DNA of 64,000 nt from Pegea sp. RAD2-039 (Eukaryota; Chordata; Thaliacea; Salpida; Salpidae): contig JAQGEQ010000232.1 in assembly GCA_034620365.1 (NCBI GenBank), forward strand, positions 744,001-808,000. The letters are read 5' to 3'. The notes beneath the pieces were generated by a model. The model was not told the origin of the DNA, did no database searches, and saw only the letters and a list, made by a program, of their open reading frames with translations. Positions within the stretch are counted from its first letter, which is position 1. Every line of letters starts with the position of its first letter. Shown in pieces: positions 32,014 to 44,559 of the stretch. Both the position numbers and the translations under genes were made by a program.

Positions 32014-32749
32014 ATGATGAAGTCTTCAATCTTTATTCTCTCTCTAATCTCACTTTGCTGCGCTGGAAAGCTTGGATCTTTGTCAGATTCTGCAACTGGT
32101 GATTTTACAGTTCTTTCAAAGGCATGTTCAATTAGCAATCAACTAACAACTAGCTGACTAAGTGATTTCAGAACGACAACTATGAACTTAGAAGATATGC
32201 AAACTTAACTTGGGTCTCAGAAATTACTAACTCTCTTGTATATAATGAGTCCAACTTTGTTGATATTTTCAACTACATGAATGGTGCAAACTCTGAAGGT
32301 AATTAGAATAAGAAGATAGGATCAGAAATTGATGTTTTGTTGCTAGGAATAAAAGTTAAAGCAGCTACACCCGTGATCACTGGCATAGGGATGAGACCGT
32401 GTGCTTTCTGCGTTTTTTCAAGCTCCAAAAGCTTTTATGTATCATCTGATGATCATCTTCCTTTACCTCTGAGTGACAAAGTTCTTATATACACTCCACA
32501 TGTCTTTGAAGTTTACGTCAGGTCAGTTTTACTTTTCCCTGCCTCCATCAAGTGTTAATGACTTATATCTTTAACAGGAGTTTTGTAGGAAATGCAGATC
32601 ACGAAGAGTTTATGAGACAAGCTAATATTCTTTTAGAGGATTTGAAAGAAGATGGAATAGCTGAAAGTGAATTGTATCTTCAACGCTTTTATATGGTTGA
32701 GTATGAAAATTCAATTAATGAAGTTGGTATTTCCAAAAAACTTGCTTAA
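32014..32749 (+). CDS. Secreted SOUL/heme-binding protein 3
   Basis: Near copy of SOUL gene 2: signal peptide MMKSSIFILSLISLCCAG, exons 32014-32121, 32172-32298, 32347-32521 and 32578-32749. Landmarks: GIKVKAATPVITGIGM, RPCAFCVFSSSKSFYVSSDD, FEVYVRSFVGNADHEEFM, NILLEDLKEDGIAESELYL. Compared with gene 2 it lacks two codons in the SSDD-LPLPLSD loop. The first intron starts with GC instead of GT (AAAG|GCATGT at 32122); the other copies have GTATGT at this place. GC-AG introns are usable, so the gene may still be functional, possibly with less efficient splicing. The product ends in KKLA. Confidence 0.88.
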
Positions 32750-33310
32750 ATTTGATGCCATTGATGAAATTAAAAGGAATTTGAACTTATCTACATCTTT
32801 TTCCTTTTACTAATATCTTCTATATAATCATTAATAGCTCATTATAACTGATAATTTGATAAAACAGTTTGTAATCTCGAATAAAAGCAACTTTTAGGAA
32901 AATATTGTCTTTGAAGATATAGCTCTCACAATTGAAAGATTAAAATATTTAAGGATTTAAAATGAAACCTAGAGATTAAGAAAAGATCTAAAAGAAATAA
33001 TCTGAAGCAAAATTTAAAAAGAACTTTTTTCCGAAAGCTTCAGTTTGTTAGAAAATAGAAAAGTTTAATTTTTATGTAGATAAAAAAAATCAAATAAAAA
33101 AACTGTTCATTAAGAAGTTATTTGTTTACTCAAACCACATTAATTAGATTTGAAAAATACAATTAAATGTGAAAGTTTGATTTGATTTTTAATAAAATCT
33201 GTGTAACTCAAAGATTAGCATCATAAAATATATATTTTTGTAATTAGATTTAATTACATTAAACAAAAACTTTAATTAAACTTTTGAGAAATCATAATTT
33301 TTCTAACTTA
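32750..33310. other. SOUL 3 3' flank and AT-rich spacer
   Basis: The first 100-150 nt match the 3' flanks of SOUL genes 2 and 5. Nothing else recognised. Confidence 0.4.
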
Positions 33311-33398
33311 ATAGATATTATTTGTGAGAATGTGTGTTAGCAAGAGGTGTTCTCTTAAGGCACTCTCCTTCGCGTTTGTAATAAATAAATAAATAAAT
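33311..33398 (+). mobile_element. LINE 3' end, 5'-truncated, with (AAAT)n tail
   Basis: Plus-oriented end of the LINE family also found (reverse orientation) near 35.6, 41.7, 48.8 and 54.6 kb: ATTTGTGAGAATGTGTGTTA ... AAGGCACTCTCCTTCGCG followed by the tail TAATAAATAAATAAATAAAT. Only about 90 nt are left. Confidence 0.75.
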
Positions 33399-34070
33399 AT
33401 TTGGCAAATGGTTTTAAAATATCCATTAATTCAGTCGGAATCTACTATCATAGAATTAACAAGAAGTCCATCTAAATGAAATTCAGACTCCTCAATAAAT
33501 TGCTAATAAGTCTTTGATGTCTTAAAAGATCCATCAACTCGAGGTTTATTAGATTTATAAAAATTTTGTATTTTTTCTTGCTGTGTTTTATAGTGACACC
33601 TAAAATTCTATATCGTTAAACTGAGAGACGTAAATCTTTCTTAGTGAATAAATCAATTTCTAGGCTTGAATTCAGTAATTAGAAAATAGAAAAATTAAAT
33701 CAACTTTCACTCAATTGAAAAAACTTGCCGCTAGATGACGCTAGCAAGTTTGATTGATTTTGTAAACAAATAAATACTTTGTCAGAAGACTTATTTGTAT
33801 ATTTAGTTCATTTTAACTAACTTTTATATTATTAAAGAGAACGATTTTCTGAAAGCTTTAGTTTAGTTGAACAAAGAAAAAATTATATTAATTCTTATAA
33901 AAATATAGAAACTCCCTTATAATAGAAATTATTAATTATTATATAACTCAAATCGCTTTAATTAGATTTTGATATAAAACTTATTAAAAACTCATCTCAC
34001 AGTCAACATAAGGCAGCAAAAAGTTCATTTAAAAAATTTTATTTTTACGAAAAACTAAATTGTAATATAA
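33399..34070. other. AT-rich intergenic region
   Basis: No gene or repeat recognised, apart from the 3' flank of SOUL gene 4 at its right edge. Confidence 0.35.
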
Positions 34071-34813
34071 TTAAACTTTCAAAATCCAAACTTCATTTCG
34101 TCTTTTGAAAAAACGCATCGGACTATCGTAACCGACAGCATAAAATAAGTCAAGATTTAAATCACTATCACTAATACCATCAGCATTTAATAAGCCATGA
34201 AGCTTAGAAGCTTCTGTTTTCCATTCATTTCCATTTGCATAACCTCCAAAAGTTCTGTGAACAACCTGATAAATAAAAGTTCATTTGTAATTTAACTCAC
34301 TTGACATAGACTTGCATCTCTTGAAGATCAACCAATGAAACTTCATCTCCTGTGGGAGCAGGGCTTAGCTTAGAAGGAGACATAAAAAACATCATTGTAT
34401 ATGTATTGTTACAGAAAGAACATGGTCTTGTTGAAAATTTGGTGATAACAGGAGAAGTCATCTTGATTTTCAGGCCTACGAGTAACAAAATTATTATTTT
34501 CATTTGAAACACTTTTTGATAAACTTACTGTCGCTGTTTGCACCTCCAATGTATCCAAAAAGTTTCCAAAACACTTTGGACTGTACCTGTTTGAAAATGG
34601 CACCATCCGTACTAGTAGCAGCCCACTTAGTCACACCATAGCTTCGTAGTTCATAACCATCATGCTGAAGAAAAAATTGTTAAAACTAAAGTTATTTCTT
34701 TAAGCTTCACTAACTTCTTCTAGAACTGTATAATCAGGAGTTTCATAACCGTTATAGGTTCCAGCAACTGCTGCAGAGATAATTGAAGCGAGGAGAAAGA
34801 CGAACAGTTTCAT
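34071..34813 (-). CDS. Secreted SOUL/heme-binding protein 4
   Basis: Minus-strand SOUL-domain gene with signal peptide MKLFVFLLASIISAAVAG. Exons: 34813-34715, 34664-34529, 34475-34301 and 34254-34071. Landmarks: YETPDYTVLEEHDGYELRSY, GVTKWAATSTDG, FWKLFGYIGGANSDS, LKIKMTSPVITKF, RPCSFCNNTYTMMFFM, MQVYVK then TFGGYANGNEW, and LLNADGISDSDLNLDLFYAV. The last acceptor is CACAG at 34255-34259, chosen because it keeps the frame and the VYVK-TFGG join; the earlier TATCAG would put the exon out of frame. It is closer to gene 1 than to genes 2, 3 and 5, and is the probable parent of the relic exon at 31.4-31.6 kb. Confidence 0.88.
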
Positions 34814-34853
34814 GGTTGTAGTTTCAAGTGAATTACTGCTGACTTACCCGTCA

Positions 34854-34878
34854 CTATATACTCGATTCTAGCCACGTG
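34854..34878 (-). promoter_or_regulatory. CACGTG E-box plus TATA box, SOUL gene 4
   Basis: CACGTG at 34873-34878 and TATATAG (minus strand) at 34854-34860, with a 12-nt gap and about 40 nt to the ATG. Same layout as the other four SOUL genes, although the TATA sequence is different. Confidence 0.65.
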
Positions 34879-34879
34879 A

Positions 34880-35596
34880 CGTTTCATGGTTATTGATCAT
34901 GAATTGCTTTGTTTATAAAGCTTTTCTCTAAGTCTTTGTTCTGACCACTAAAGTTTGCAGACTTAAGTCATTTTCTGCTGCAATTTTTTTCATAGTTGAA
35001 TTCGCTTTTAGATATCTAACGTTTGTCAAAAATATATCCTGATGAATGAAAATAAGATTGTTATTTTCACAAAGCTTAAGTTTATGAATACAATTTTTTA
35101 TTTCTAATTCAGCAAGTATTCAATTTTTTTGAATTAACTTTTATTTTTCTCTTTAACATTTATTTTTGTAAACTTGGTAAACATCTTAAAATAAGCTTTC
35201 AGTATATTTCATGGCATTTTTACCAAATCTTTTTATTACAAGCCACAAAGATAACTAAAAAAAGTTAACTGACTTCGCTTGATGACTTTTCAACAAAGTA
35301 AATACCATCAAAAACTTTCTCCTTAAAATCCTTTTCAATAAGTCATTTCAAATATTGCAACAGTCTTACATAATTTGTTGAAACCAGTGTTTTTATGTAA
35401 GGTTTACGTATCATTGTGGTTTTGTTACATAATGATTACAATGCTTTTTATCTATGACTGTTTCTTTGTTATTCAATTAAATTTTTCCTTTTCTTCTTTT
35501 GTTGATTAAGAATAGAGCATTAAATCAGAAATCTATCATTAGATAAACAAATCATTTCAGTTAAATACGGAATATTTTGAAAATCTTATTATACTT
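34880..35596. other. AT-rich intergenic region
   Basis: No gene, RNA or repeat recognised. Confidence 0.35.
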
Positions 35597-36015
35597 ATTT
35601 ATTTTAATAAACGCGAAGGAGGGTGCCTAAAGAGAGCACCTCTCACTAACACACATTCTCACAAATAACATCTATTTGGTCAAAAATATAGAAAGCAAAA
35701 GATGTAACACATGATATTTTGATATCACTCAAAGCATATAACAGTGAATAATTACATGGAATGTTAATAATATAAAAAAGGAAAAAATCGCATTTTAGAA
35801 ATGACAATATTATAACGGTTCAACTTCTGCTTGAACAACGCGAGTGATTCTGACATGACAATGTCTGATGGCAGCTGGTTCCAAGTACTAATTGTGCGGT
35901 ATGAGAAATAATTCACTATGGTTAATGTACCAGGTGATATGGGCTTATTAAGATGTAATGTGTGTCCTCTGAGCTGGTATAAGTTGATATCTCTAGTTTT
36001 TCCAAATCAATCAGA
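35597..36015 (-). mobile_element. LINE 3' end, 5'-truncated, about 400 nt
   Basis: Minus-oriented non-LTR retrotransposon end with tail (AATAAA-rich) at 35597-35610. It has the same sequence as the copies near 41.7, 48.8 and 54.6 kb. The related copy near 54.9 kb encodes the typical LINE C-terminus (NYFSYRTISTWNQLPSDIV); the equivalent frame here is broken. Confidence 0.8.
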
Positions 36016-36237
36016 TCAGAAATTACATCTACTATCATAGAGTCAAAAAAATATAGTAAAAGAAAAAAAGATTTCATCTCACGTACCAACTAAGTCGTTT
36101 ATTTATTGTGTCCCCTCATCAGTCATCTTGTAAAGCTATTTAAAACGACATAATGACAGAAAGCATCACAATATTTGCCATAAATTTAATATTGATTACT
36201 ACTTCATTTGACAGTTCAATTTTATAAGCTTTTTTAG

Positions 36238-36457
36238 ATCGTTTAATCACGCAAATCGACGCAGTTGATCTTCATGATAATGATGAACACTTTCAAGAAG
36301 AAGAAGGCCGAGAAATTGAGAGACTGAAGGGTCAAGCTGTAAGACGAAAGGGCAGAGGTCTTGGAGATGCTGTTGACCGACTCTAACTTGAATATGAGGG
36401 TGTTGATAATGATGGTAATGCATCTGGCCCTACTCGTTCCGTAGAAGAATGGATTCT
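36238..36457 (+). pseudogene. RBM8A: Orphan N-terminal exon of RBM8A (Y14), broken
   Basis: RBM8A/Y14 is a core exon-junction-complex protein. One exon-like piece, preceded by TTTTTTAG and ending at WIL with a GTAGTT, reads DAVDLHDNDEHFQEEEGR, EIERLKGQAVRRKGRGLG, EYEGVDNDGNASGPTRSVEE and WIL. This follows human RBM8A (DVLDLH..., KKRKGRGFG, EPGPQRSVEGWIL). It has an in-frame TAA at 36384-36386, no starting methionine, and no RRM domain or further exon downstream. Hence a fragment pseudogene, copied as genomic DNA or from an incompletely spliced RNA. A working RBM8A must lie elsewhere. Confidence 0.82.
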
Positions 36458-36833
36458 GTAGTTAAAAAGAAATTTAATTAATAGTAAAATTTAAATTACA
36501 TCAACCAAAGTTTCTTAACTGTTTGATCAACTGTATTCTGATCTGTAGATATTCACCTAAATATATATTCATTAGTAATTTGTCACTAAATGTTTTTCCT
36601 GAATGAAGTTTTTAGTAAACAACAAACAACTTTTAGGAGGAAGTTAAAAACAAACTTTCGAAAGTGTGACGTCACTCTTCAAAAACTAAAAAGGAAATAA
36701 GTTTTGTAATTAGTTTCCATGACACTTACGCTCAAGGGCATAATTAAATAACTTCCTGTCTACAAACGATAACAAACAATAAACTATTTCCTTACAAACC
36801 CATGATACACACTAACCAGTTTCCTGTATTCAT

Positions 36834-36855
36834 CACGTGACTAAAGGTTTAAATA
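36834..36855 (+). promoter_or_regulatory. CACGTG E-box plus TATA box, SOUL gene 5
   Basis: CACGTG at 36834-36839, TTTAAATA at 36848-36855, and ATG 41 nt after the TATA end, as in genes 2 and 3. Confidence 0.7.
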
Positions 36856-36895
36856 GACGCCGAATTCAAGCTTCTAGTCACAACAAAAATACTCA

Positions 36896-37642
36896 ATGAT
36901 GAAGTCTTCAATCTTTATTCTCTCTCTGATCTCATTTTGCTGTGCTCAACAACTTGCATCTTTGTCAGATTCTGCAACTGGTGATTTTACAGTTCTTTCA
37001 AAGGTATGTTTAATTAGCAATCAACTAACAACTAGCTGACTAAGTGATTTCAGAACGACAACTATGAACATAGAAGATTTACAAACTTAACTTGGGTCAC
37101 AGAAATTGCTAACACTCTTGTATATGATGAGTCCAACTTTGTTGATATTTTTAATTACATCAATGGTGAAAACTCTGAAGGTAATTAGAATAAGAAAGTA
37201 GGATCAGAGATTGATATTTTGTTGCTAGGAATAAAAGTTGAAGGAGCTATACCCATGATTACTGGCTTATCGATGAGGCCGTGTGCTTTCTGCGCCTTTA
37301 ATAGCTCCAAGTTCTTTTTCGTATCATCTAAATATGAAGCAGATCTTCCTCTACCTCTGAGTGACAAAGTTCTTATATATCCGGTACCTGGCTTTGATGT
37401 TTACGTCAGGTCAGTCTTACGTTTTTTACCTTCATCAAGTGTTGATAACTTACATCTTTAACAGGAGTTTTGAAGGAAATCCGGGTCTAGAAGAGTTTAT
37501 GAGACAAGCCAATATTCTTTTCGAGGATTTGAAAGAAGATGGAATCACTGAAAGTGATTTGTATCTTCAATACTTTTACATGGTGGAGTATGAAAATTCA
37601 ATTAATGAAGTCATTATAGCTAAAAGTTTTACTTGGGTTTGA
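36896..37642 (+). CDS. Secreted SOUL/heme-binding protein 5
   Basis: Third plus-strand SOUL copy. Signal peptide MMKSSIFILSLISFCCA, exons 36896-37003, 37054-37180, 37229-37409 and 37465-37642, GT-AG introns. Landmarks: LSKNDNYEHRRFTNLTWV, GIKVEGAIPMITGLSM, RPCAFCAFNSSKFFFVSS, DVYVRSFEGNPGLEEFM and YFYMVEYENSINEV. It differs from genes 2 and 3 just after the signal peptide (QQLAS for GKLGS) and at the C-terminus (AKSFTWV for AKKLA), suggesting divergence at both ends. Its promoter block and 3' flank are still nearly the same as theirs. Confidence 0.9.
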
Positions 37643-37980
37643 TGCCATTGATGAAATTAAAAGGAATTTGAACTTATTAACAACTAATCTTTTTCCTTTT
37701 ACTAATGTATTCTATATAATCATTAATAACTCATTATAACTGATAATTCAATAAAATAATTATTAATCTGAAATAAAAAGAACTTTGAGAAAAATGTCGT
37801 TTTTCATTATATAGCTCTCACAATTGAAGCATAAAAGTAATTAGGGCTTTAAAATGAATCTTAGAGATTAAGAACAGTTCTAAAATAATTAATTTGAGGC
37901 AAATTTGAAAGGAAGTGTTTGCTTTACCTTAGAAGAAATAGTCCGAGACAAAATTTTAGGAAACTAAATGACTAATCAGC
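37643..37980. other. SOUL 5 3' flank
   Basis: The first 200 nt match the flanks of SOUL genes 2 and 3. No other feature. Confidence 0.4.
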
Positions 37981-38350
37981 GACCTTTGTAGTGCAGGAAT
38001 CATCTTCTTCTACTGTATTCTATAAATTTGAATGCAGGAACCACAAAGGTATCTTTGCACTCGAAAAGCCTTATACTTTTTGTAAAATCATTCAATTTTA
38101 CCTTCTATACCCGAAGGTATTTTTTCTGAAAAGTTAGAGTTTAGAAATATTAGACGCACTATTGACACGGTGTTTGTTTTTAGACAAATCCTTAAAGGGT
38201 AACCTAAGCAAAGTAAGTTTTATCAGCAGATCCACCAAAGAAGGTAAATTCCTTCTGTAAGCCGTTTGTAGTAGAAAACGGCGTAAAACGAAGGTATGAA
38301 CCTTTCTCCAACCTTATCTAAGATGTCTAGTGTTTCAACCATACCTTATT
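37981..38350 (+). mobile_element. Degraded LINE reverse-transcriptase fragment
   Basis: Two pieces match conserved non-LTR reverse-transcriptase blocks: RRTIDTVFVFRQILKG near 38149-38200 (compare the ..ID.IF.LRQI.E. block) and ENGVKRRYEPFSNLI near 38274-38320 (compare the .GVKQG..LSP.LFN block). Stops and frameshifts interrupt both. The DNA here is more GC-rich than its surroundings. Limits are approximate. Confidence 0.55.
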
Positions 38351-38945
38351 TTAATTTACAAAAGACCATTTCAATTTCTACTTTGTGCAAAAACAAGTTA
38401 CTTTTAATTTAGATGTAGTTTTATGAATTTTATTATTTATGATATAAACTTTGCCATAAAAATTATTGTTTAGTTCTGTATTTTGATTCATAAACATAAA
38501 AAGGTAATTTTTACAAACTACAAGTTACTACTTAGGGGATTTTTTTATATTTGTCGAAAGTATTCGTGTGCAGTTTATTTTAAAAAGTTTATCTTTCAAT
38601 AAATTAGTCTAAATACAATTTTAATATAAATGAAATTTTATCATCAACATTTTTTCAAAGTCAATTTAAATTATATCATTAAATTTATATCTTTGAATAT
38701 GTTGTTTTATTAACAATTTGCTTAAAATTTTATTATTTTTTGATTTGTGTCTTCTTGTCAAAAACAACTTTATCTTTTGTTGATTCTAACATAATTGTTT
38801 TAAATTTAAATATTGAAAATATTATTAACTATATTATACTATATGTTATATCAAATATAAAACTTGAGTTAATATTAATAAAAAATGTTAATTATTAATA
38901 TAGTTACTAATTTTATTAGAAATTTATTTTAGAAAATTTAATAAA
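38351..38945. other. AT-rich region upstream of the adenylate kinase
   Basis: Very AT-rich. No clear promoter motif seen. Confidence 0.35.
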
Positions 38946-40805
<1,860 letters not shown>

Positions 40806-41703
40806 TTTAAATCAAATTTGAAAGAAAAAATGATGTAATTTTTATGCAATTTTTGTTTTATAAATTATGTTTTTAATTATAAGTATTCGATCTTAATTTT
40901 GAAATGTAAATGACAACTTTATATATCTTCATATCTCTTCTTACAATGATCTAACTTCTGCAACTATTTTGATATTTGAACTCTTTAATCATTTGTATCG
41001 GAGTCAAATCTGTTTATTCTAAGAGTCACTAATTTGTTCTTTTCTCATTTCTGTCTTTAAACTTTTTAATCTCTCATATCTGGTTTTACCTATCATTATG
41101 TATTACTAAAAAGTCAATCAAACTATTTGGTAATCATTCTCTCTTCTCTAAAAGATTTTTAATTAAATCTAACAGCTTTTAAAATCTTTGTTGGTATATA
41201 ATCTTTAGAAATTCTGTATCTTCAAAACGATCTTCTAATTCTTAAAATGCTTTTCAATAAAGATAATATTATCAGTAATGTTATTTTAATTCACCAATTA
41301 GCACTTACACTGAATTTTTTTAAGCATTTTTATTGAATTGTATCTATAAAGCTGCGACAAAACCAGAAAACAACAAACTGAAAACAACAACACAACAATC
41401 AATAAATATATACAATATCAACCAAATTTTTTGGCCTGACAACAGACCAATTATCCATCAAACAGTTTAATTGTAAAACAAAACTCACAAATAGACAGAG
41501 AAAGTAGGGTTGTCCAAGTAACTTTTGACTTATTACTTTCTACTTTTAAATAATTTCTATTGTATATAATGAAAGCTTTTAATAGTGTCCAAATATCTTT
41601 AAGAAATTGTTCAGTCTGACAGATAATAATGGGGTTAGTATTAAATAAGTTCTCTAATAAACTAAGAAGTTAGACTGGATCAAAACCTTTTCGAGTTTCT
41701 GTA
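40806..41703. other. AT-rich intergenic region
   Basis: AK3 3' flank and spacer before the duplicated region. No gene recognised. Confidence 0.35.
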
Positions 41704-42060
41704 GAGATAATATTTATTTATTACAATAAACGTGAAGGAGGGTTCCTGAAGAGATTACCTCTCGCTAACACATTCTCACAAATAACATCTATTTGGTCAA
41801 AAATATAGAAAGCAAAAGATGTAACACATGGCATTTCGATAGCACTCAAAGCATATAACAGTGAACAATTACATGGAATGTTAATAATATAAAAAAAAAA
41901 CACAGTTTTTGAAATGACAATGTTGACAATGTTAAAACGGTTCAACCTCTGTTTGAACAACCAGAGCGACTTCGACTTGGCAATGTCTGATGGCAGCTGG
42001 TTCTATGTACTAATATTAGTAGTGGAAATGTCTGCTGAGTAATATAACCACTGAAGGAAA
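41704..42060 (-). mobile_element. LINE 3' end at the left edge of unit A
   Basis: Minus-oriented 5'-truncated LINE end of the family at 35.6 kb, with a (TTTA)n tail. Diagnostic variants: GTTCCTGAAGAGATTACC near its end, GTGAACAATTAC near 41861 and CACAGTTTTTGAAATG near 41901. A 79-codon frame across it is broken and not a gene. Confidence 0.8.
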
Positions 42061-43039
42061 TAGGATAGAAGCTGATTACTAGAGTAGTTTTAGAAAAGAG
42101 TTGAAATTGATGTTTAAAAAGTAAGTTGTCAGTAGTTTAGACCTTCTATTAGAAAGGTACATAACTGAAAGGTAACGAAGAATTAAAGACACACAAATTA
42201 TTATAGATTATATAGACCATATAGTGAAGACCTTTTGTTAGCTTATTCAAAAAGTTCAGTCTTTTCAAGATCACTGAAATAGTTTGTTATGAATAAGGGT
42301 GTGGATAAACGAGAATTAAAATTAGATTTAACATGATGAAATATTTCACAAATTTTACTTTCCCTACAGTCGTGTCACTAATTAATTTTAATTTCATATT
42401 ACTTCACTTTTGTAAAGAGGTCTGTATTTGCTAATTGTAATGATAATGACTCTTCATAAAAAACTCAAATTATTAAAGCGACTAATAACAACGTTCAATA
42501 TAAAAGGTCCCTGCGCTCTCTGCAACACATTGAATTTATAAGGACTGAAGATCTATCAGAAATTTCAAACGCTCCAGATTAAGCTTCATTTAATGTCACA
42601 AAATAACCTCAGATACATCAAATCTCTTCTGCTCCATATACTACAACTCGTTTAAGGTCATTTTTGTGTCTCTGACGAGCTTAAGAACTGTGGATGACAC
42701 GAAGCTGTTCTGCCACAAATTTGCTTAAAGAAGGACAGTTCGAAATTGAACAATAAAAAGGATAAGAAGTAGGTTCAAGCGCTACAAATTTTGTTGTCTC
42801 GCTTCCTCTACCTTTTCTTCCGCCGAGGTTGCAACAACTTCAACGGAATTCTTTATTTTTCATAGGAAAACGCTCATATCTCTCCCTTTGCCATCTGTGT
42901 TTGCTTACATCCTACTCTTTCTTTAGCGAGAAAGCTTTTGCTTCCGTATTGATCTCTGACTAGATCCAGTAGAACATATTTGTTTGTTCTTTAGGCCGTG
43001 AGATAAACTTTTGTCTTCTACTTTCACTTTTTAGCTTTT

Positions 43040-43880
43040 CTACCTCATAATAACTAGAGCGTCCGGATGTTCTTTGCTTGAGCTGGGTCGCGCGCAAATA
43101 CTCAGTTTTAGTCTTAGCCGTCTTTAACTTTTCTATTATTTCTTTGACTTCCTAAATGTTTCTTGGGAGACCTTCTCCTAAGGATGATAGGATTGACTAA
43201 AATGTCCTTCCTCCCCATTTGAAGCATATTCTCGAACCAGCTCGGCATCTTTTAAAATCATGAGGTTTGCTACCTCCACATTTTAAACAAACTCCTTTCA
43301 TGGCCGCTGTTGTCGGTTCCCCTTGGTCCTTCTCCTTGAGTTCCATTAAATTCACTTCTTCTTCTGCAGCTTCAACCGATCTACTAGCACTGAATTATTG
43401 GTTGTTCCGCCGGGTATCCTCCAGTGTCAGTGCTTAGTGAAAGGTTTCCTCCATTGTTAAAGTCTTACGTTCTAACAATATCAACCTAATATCTGATGAG
43501 GCTAACCTATAAATAAATATCTGTCCATGTTATTTCTGTGTTCTGCTGCTTTGACACTTAAAACCTAAATCCTTGGACAAACGTACCAAAGTACACCGAA
43601 AGTCTTCTAGAGATTGATTTGGCTTCTGACTCTCAGTTCTTAGTAGATGACAAACAAAAATTTTATTTGGTTTTTGTATATACAGCCGTCTCAGCGTCGC
43701 TTCAGCTTTTATATAAGTCTGACAGCTCTCAAATTGCTGGTACACTTCTGGGGCTGCGCAATCCACAAGCACAGCCCATTTATCCTCATCAACTTTGCCA
43801 CTTATTATCTGTCTGACAAAATGCTAAAACCTTTCTTCCAGTGACGCTACTCCGAGGGACTATTTTGGTCTATAAGCGGC
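43040..43880 (-). mobile_element. Ty3/gypsy-like gag relic in unit A
   Basis: Minus strand: a capsid-like segment (43772-43530) reading YQQFESCQTYIKAEATLRRL and KPNQSLEDFRCTLVRLSKDL, typical of LTR-retrotransposon gag. Further on (near 43300-43200) a zinc-knuckle-like VCLKCGGSKPHDFKRCRAGS. Frames are interrupted by stops, and no protease or polymerase is seen. The element's edges are not clear. Confidence 0.65.
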
Positions 43881-44521
43881 TTTTCTGGTTTCAACAGTCC
43901 ATCCATTATTTTTAAGTTTGTTACAGTAAAAAACATATGTACTTACTCGAATAGAATCTTATTAAAATCTATACTAGGTATATCAAACTGAAACTATCTT
44001 AATTTTCGCTAAGCTTTAATTAAGTTAAGCCCCAACAACGCCAAAACAACTGGAAAAACTCGCCGAAGAAATAAATTTTAATAATTTGAATAAATTTTAA
44101 TGATAATGACTTTATATTGAGCTTTATTCAAATTATTCAGGCAACTAACAATACTATACACAAAACACCCTTTTACTGATTGGCAACGGTATATATGGGA
44201 GTAAGTTTTAACACATTTACGTCAGTGGCAAAATAATTTAATGGTATACCACTCTTGTGAGGTTCTTGCCGTTTTTTGGTTCAGTTTGATTTCTGACTAA
44301 AATGGCTCTTCTATTTTTGTTCGATGTTTCCTAATTTGTTGATATTGTAGTCTAACTGATAAAATAGATGAAGAAACTTAAAAAGATTCTATAACAAATG
44401 ATTCATTATTATTCTATTAAAAAGATTCTATATTAAACTTTTGATGCTTGTATAAATAAAAGTATTTTGATTCTAATAACTTTCAAAATATGAAATATAA
44501 AACTTAAAATTGTATTTTTTA

Positions 44522-44548
44522 GGAAACTGATTGCTTAGAAACCATCTG
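44522..44548 (+). pseudogene. Relic exon related to the repeated-exon gene (unit A)
   Basis: TTTTTTAG|GAAACTGATTGCTTAGAAAC... followed by a GTGAGT donor matches exon 11 of the gene at 56-64 kb (GAAACCGATTGCTCAGAAAC...), including about 30 nt of upstream intron (TAAAATTGTATTTTTTAG). It is shortened and its role, if any, is unknown; it could serve as a 5' UTR exon of the Bcl-2 gene. Confidence 0.7.
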
Positions 44549-44559
44549 GTGAGTTCAGT

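Noticed and set aside
41721-41960. 79-codon minus-strand frame
   Set aside because: Lies wholly within a truncated LINE 3' end that recurs several times in the window, with different frames open in each.
43619-43844. Plus-strand frames over the gag relic (also 49417-49642)
   Set aside because: Antisense shadows of the minus-strand retrotransposon gag segment.
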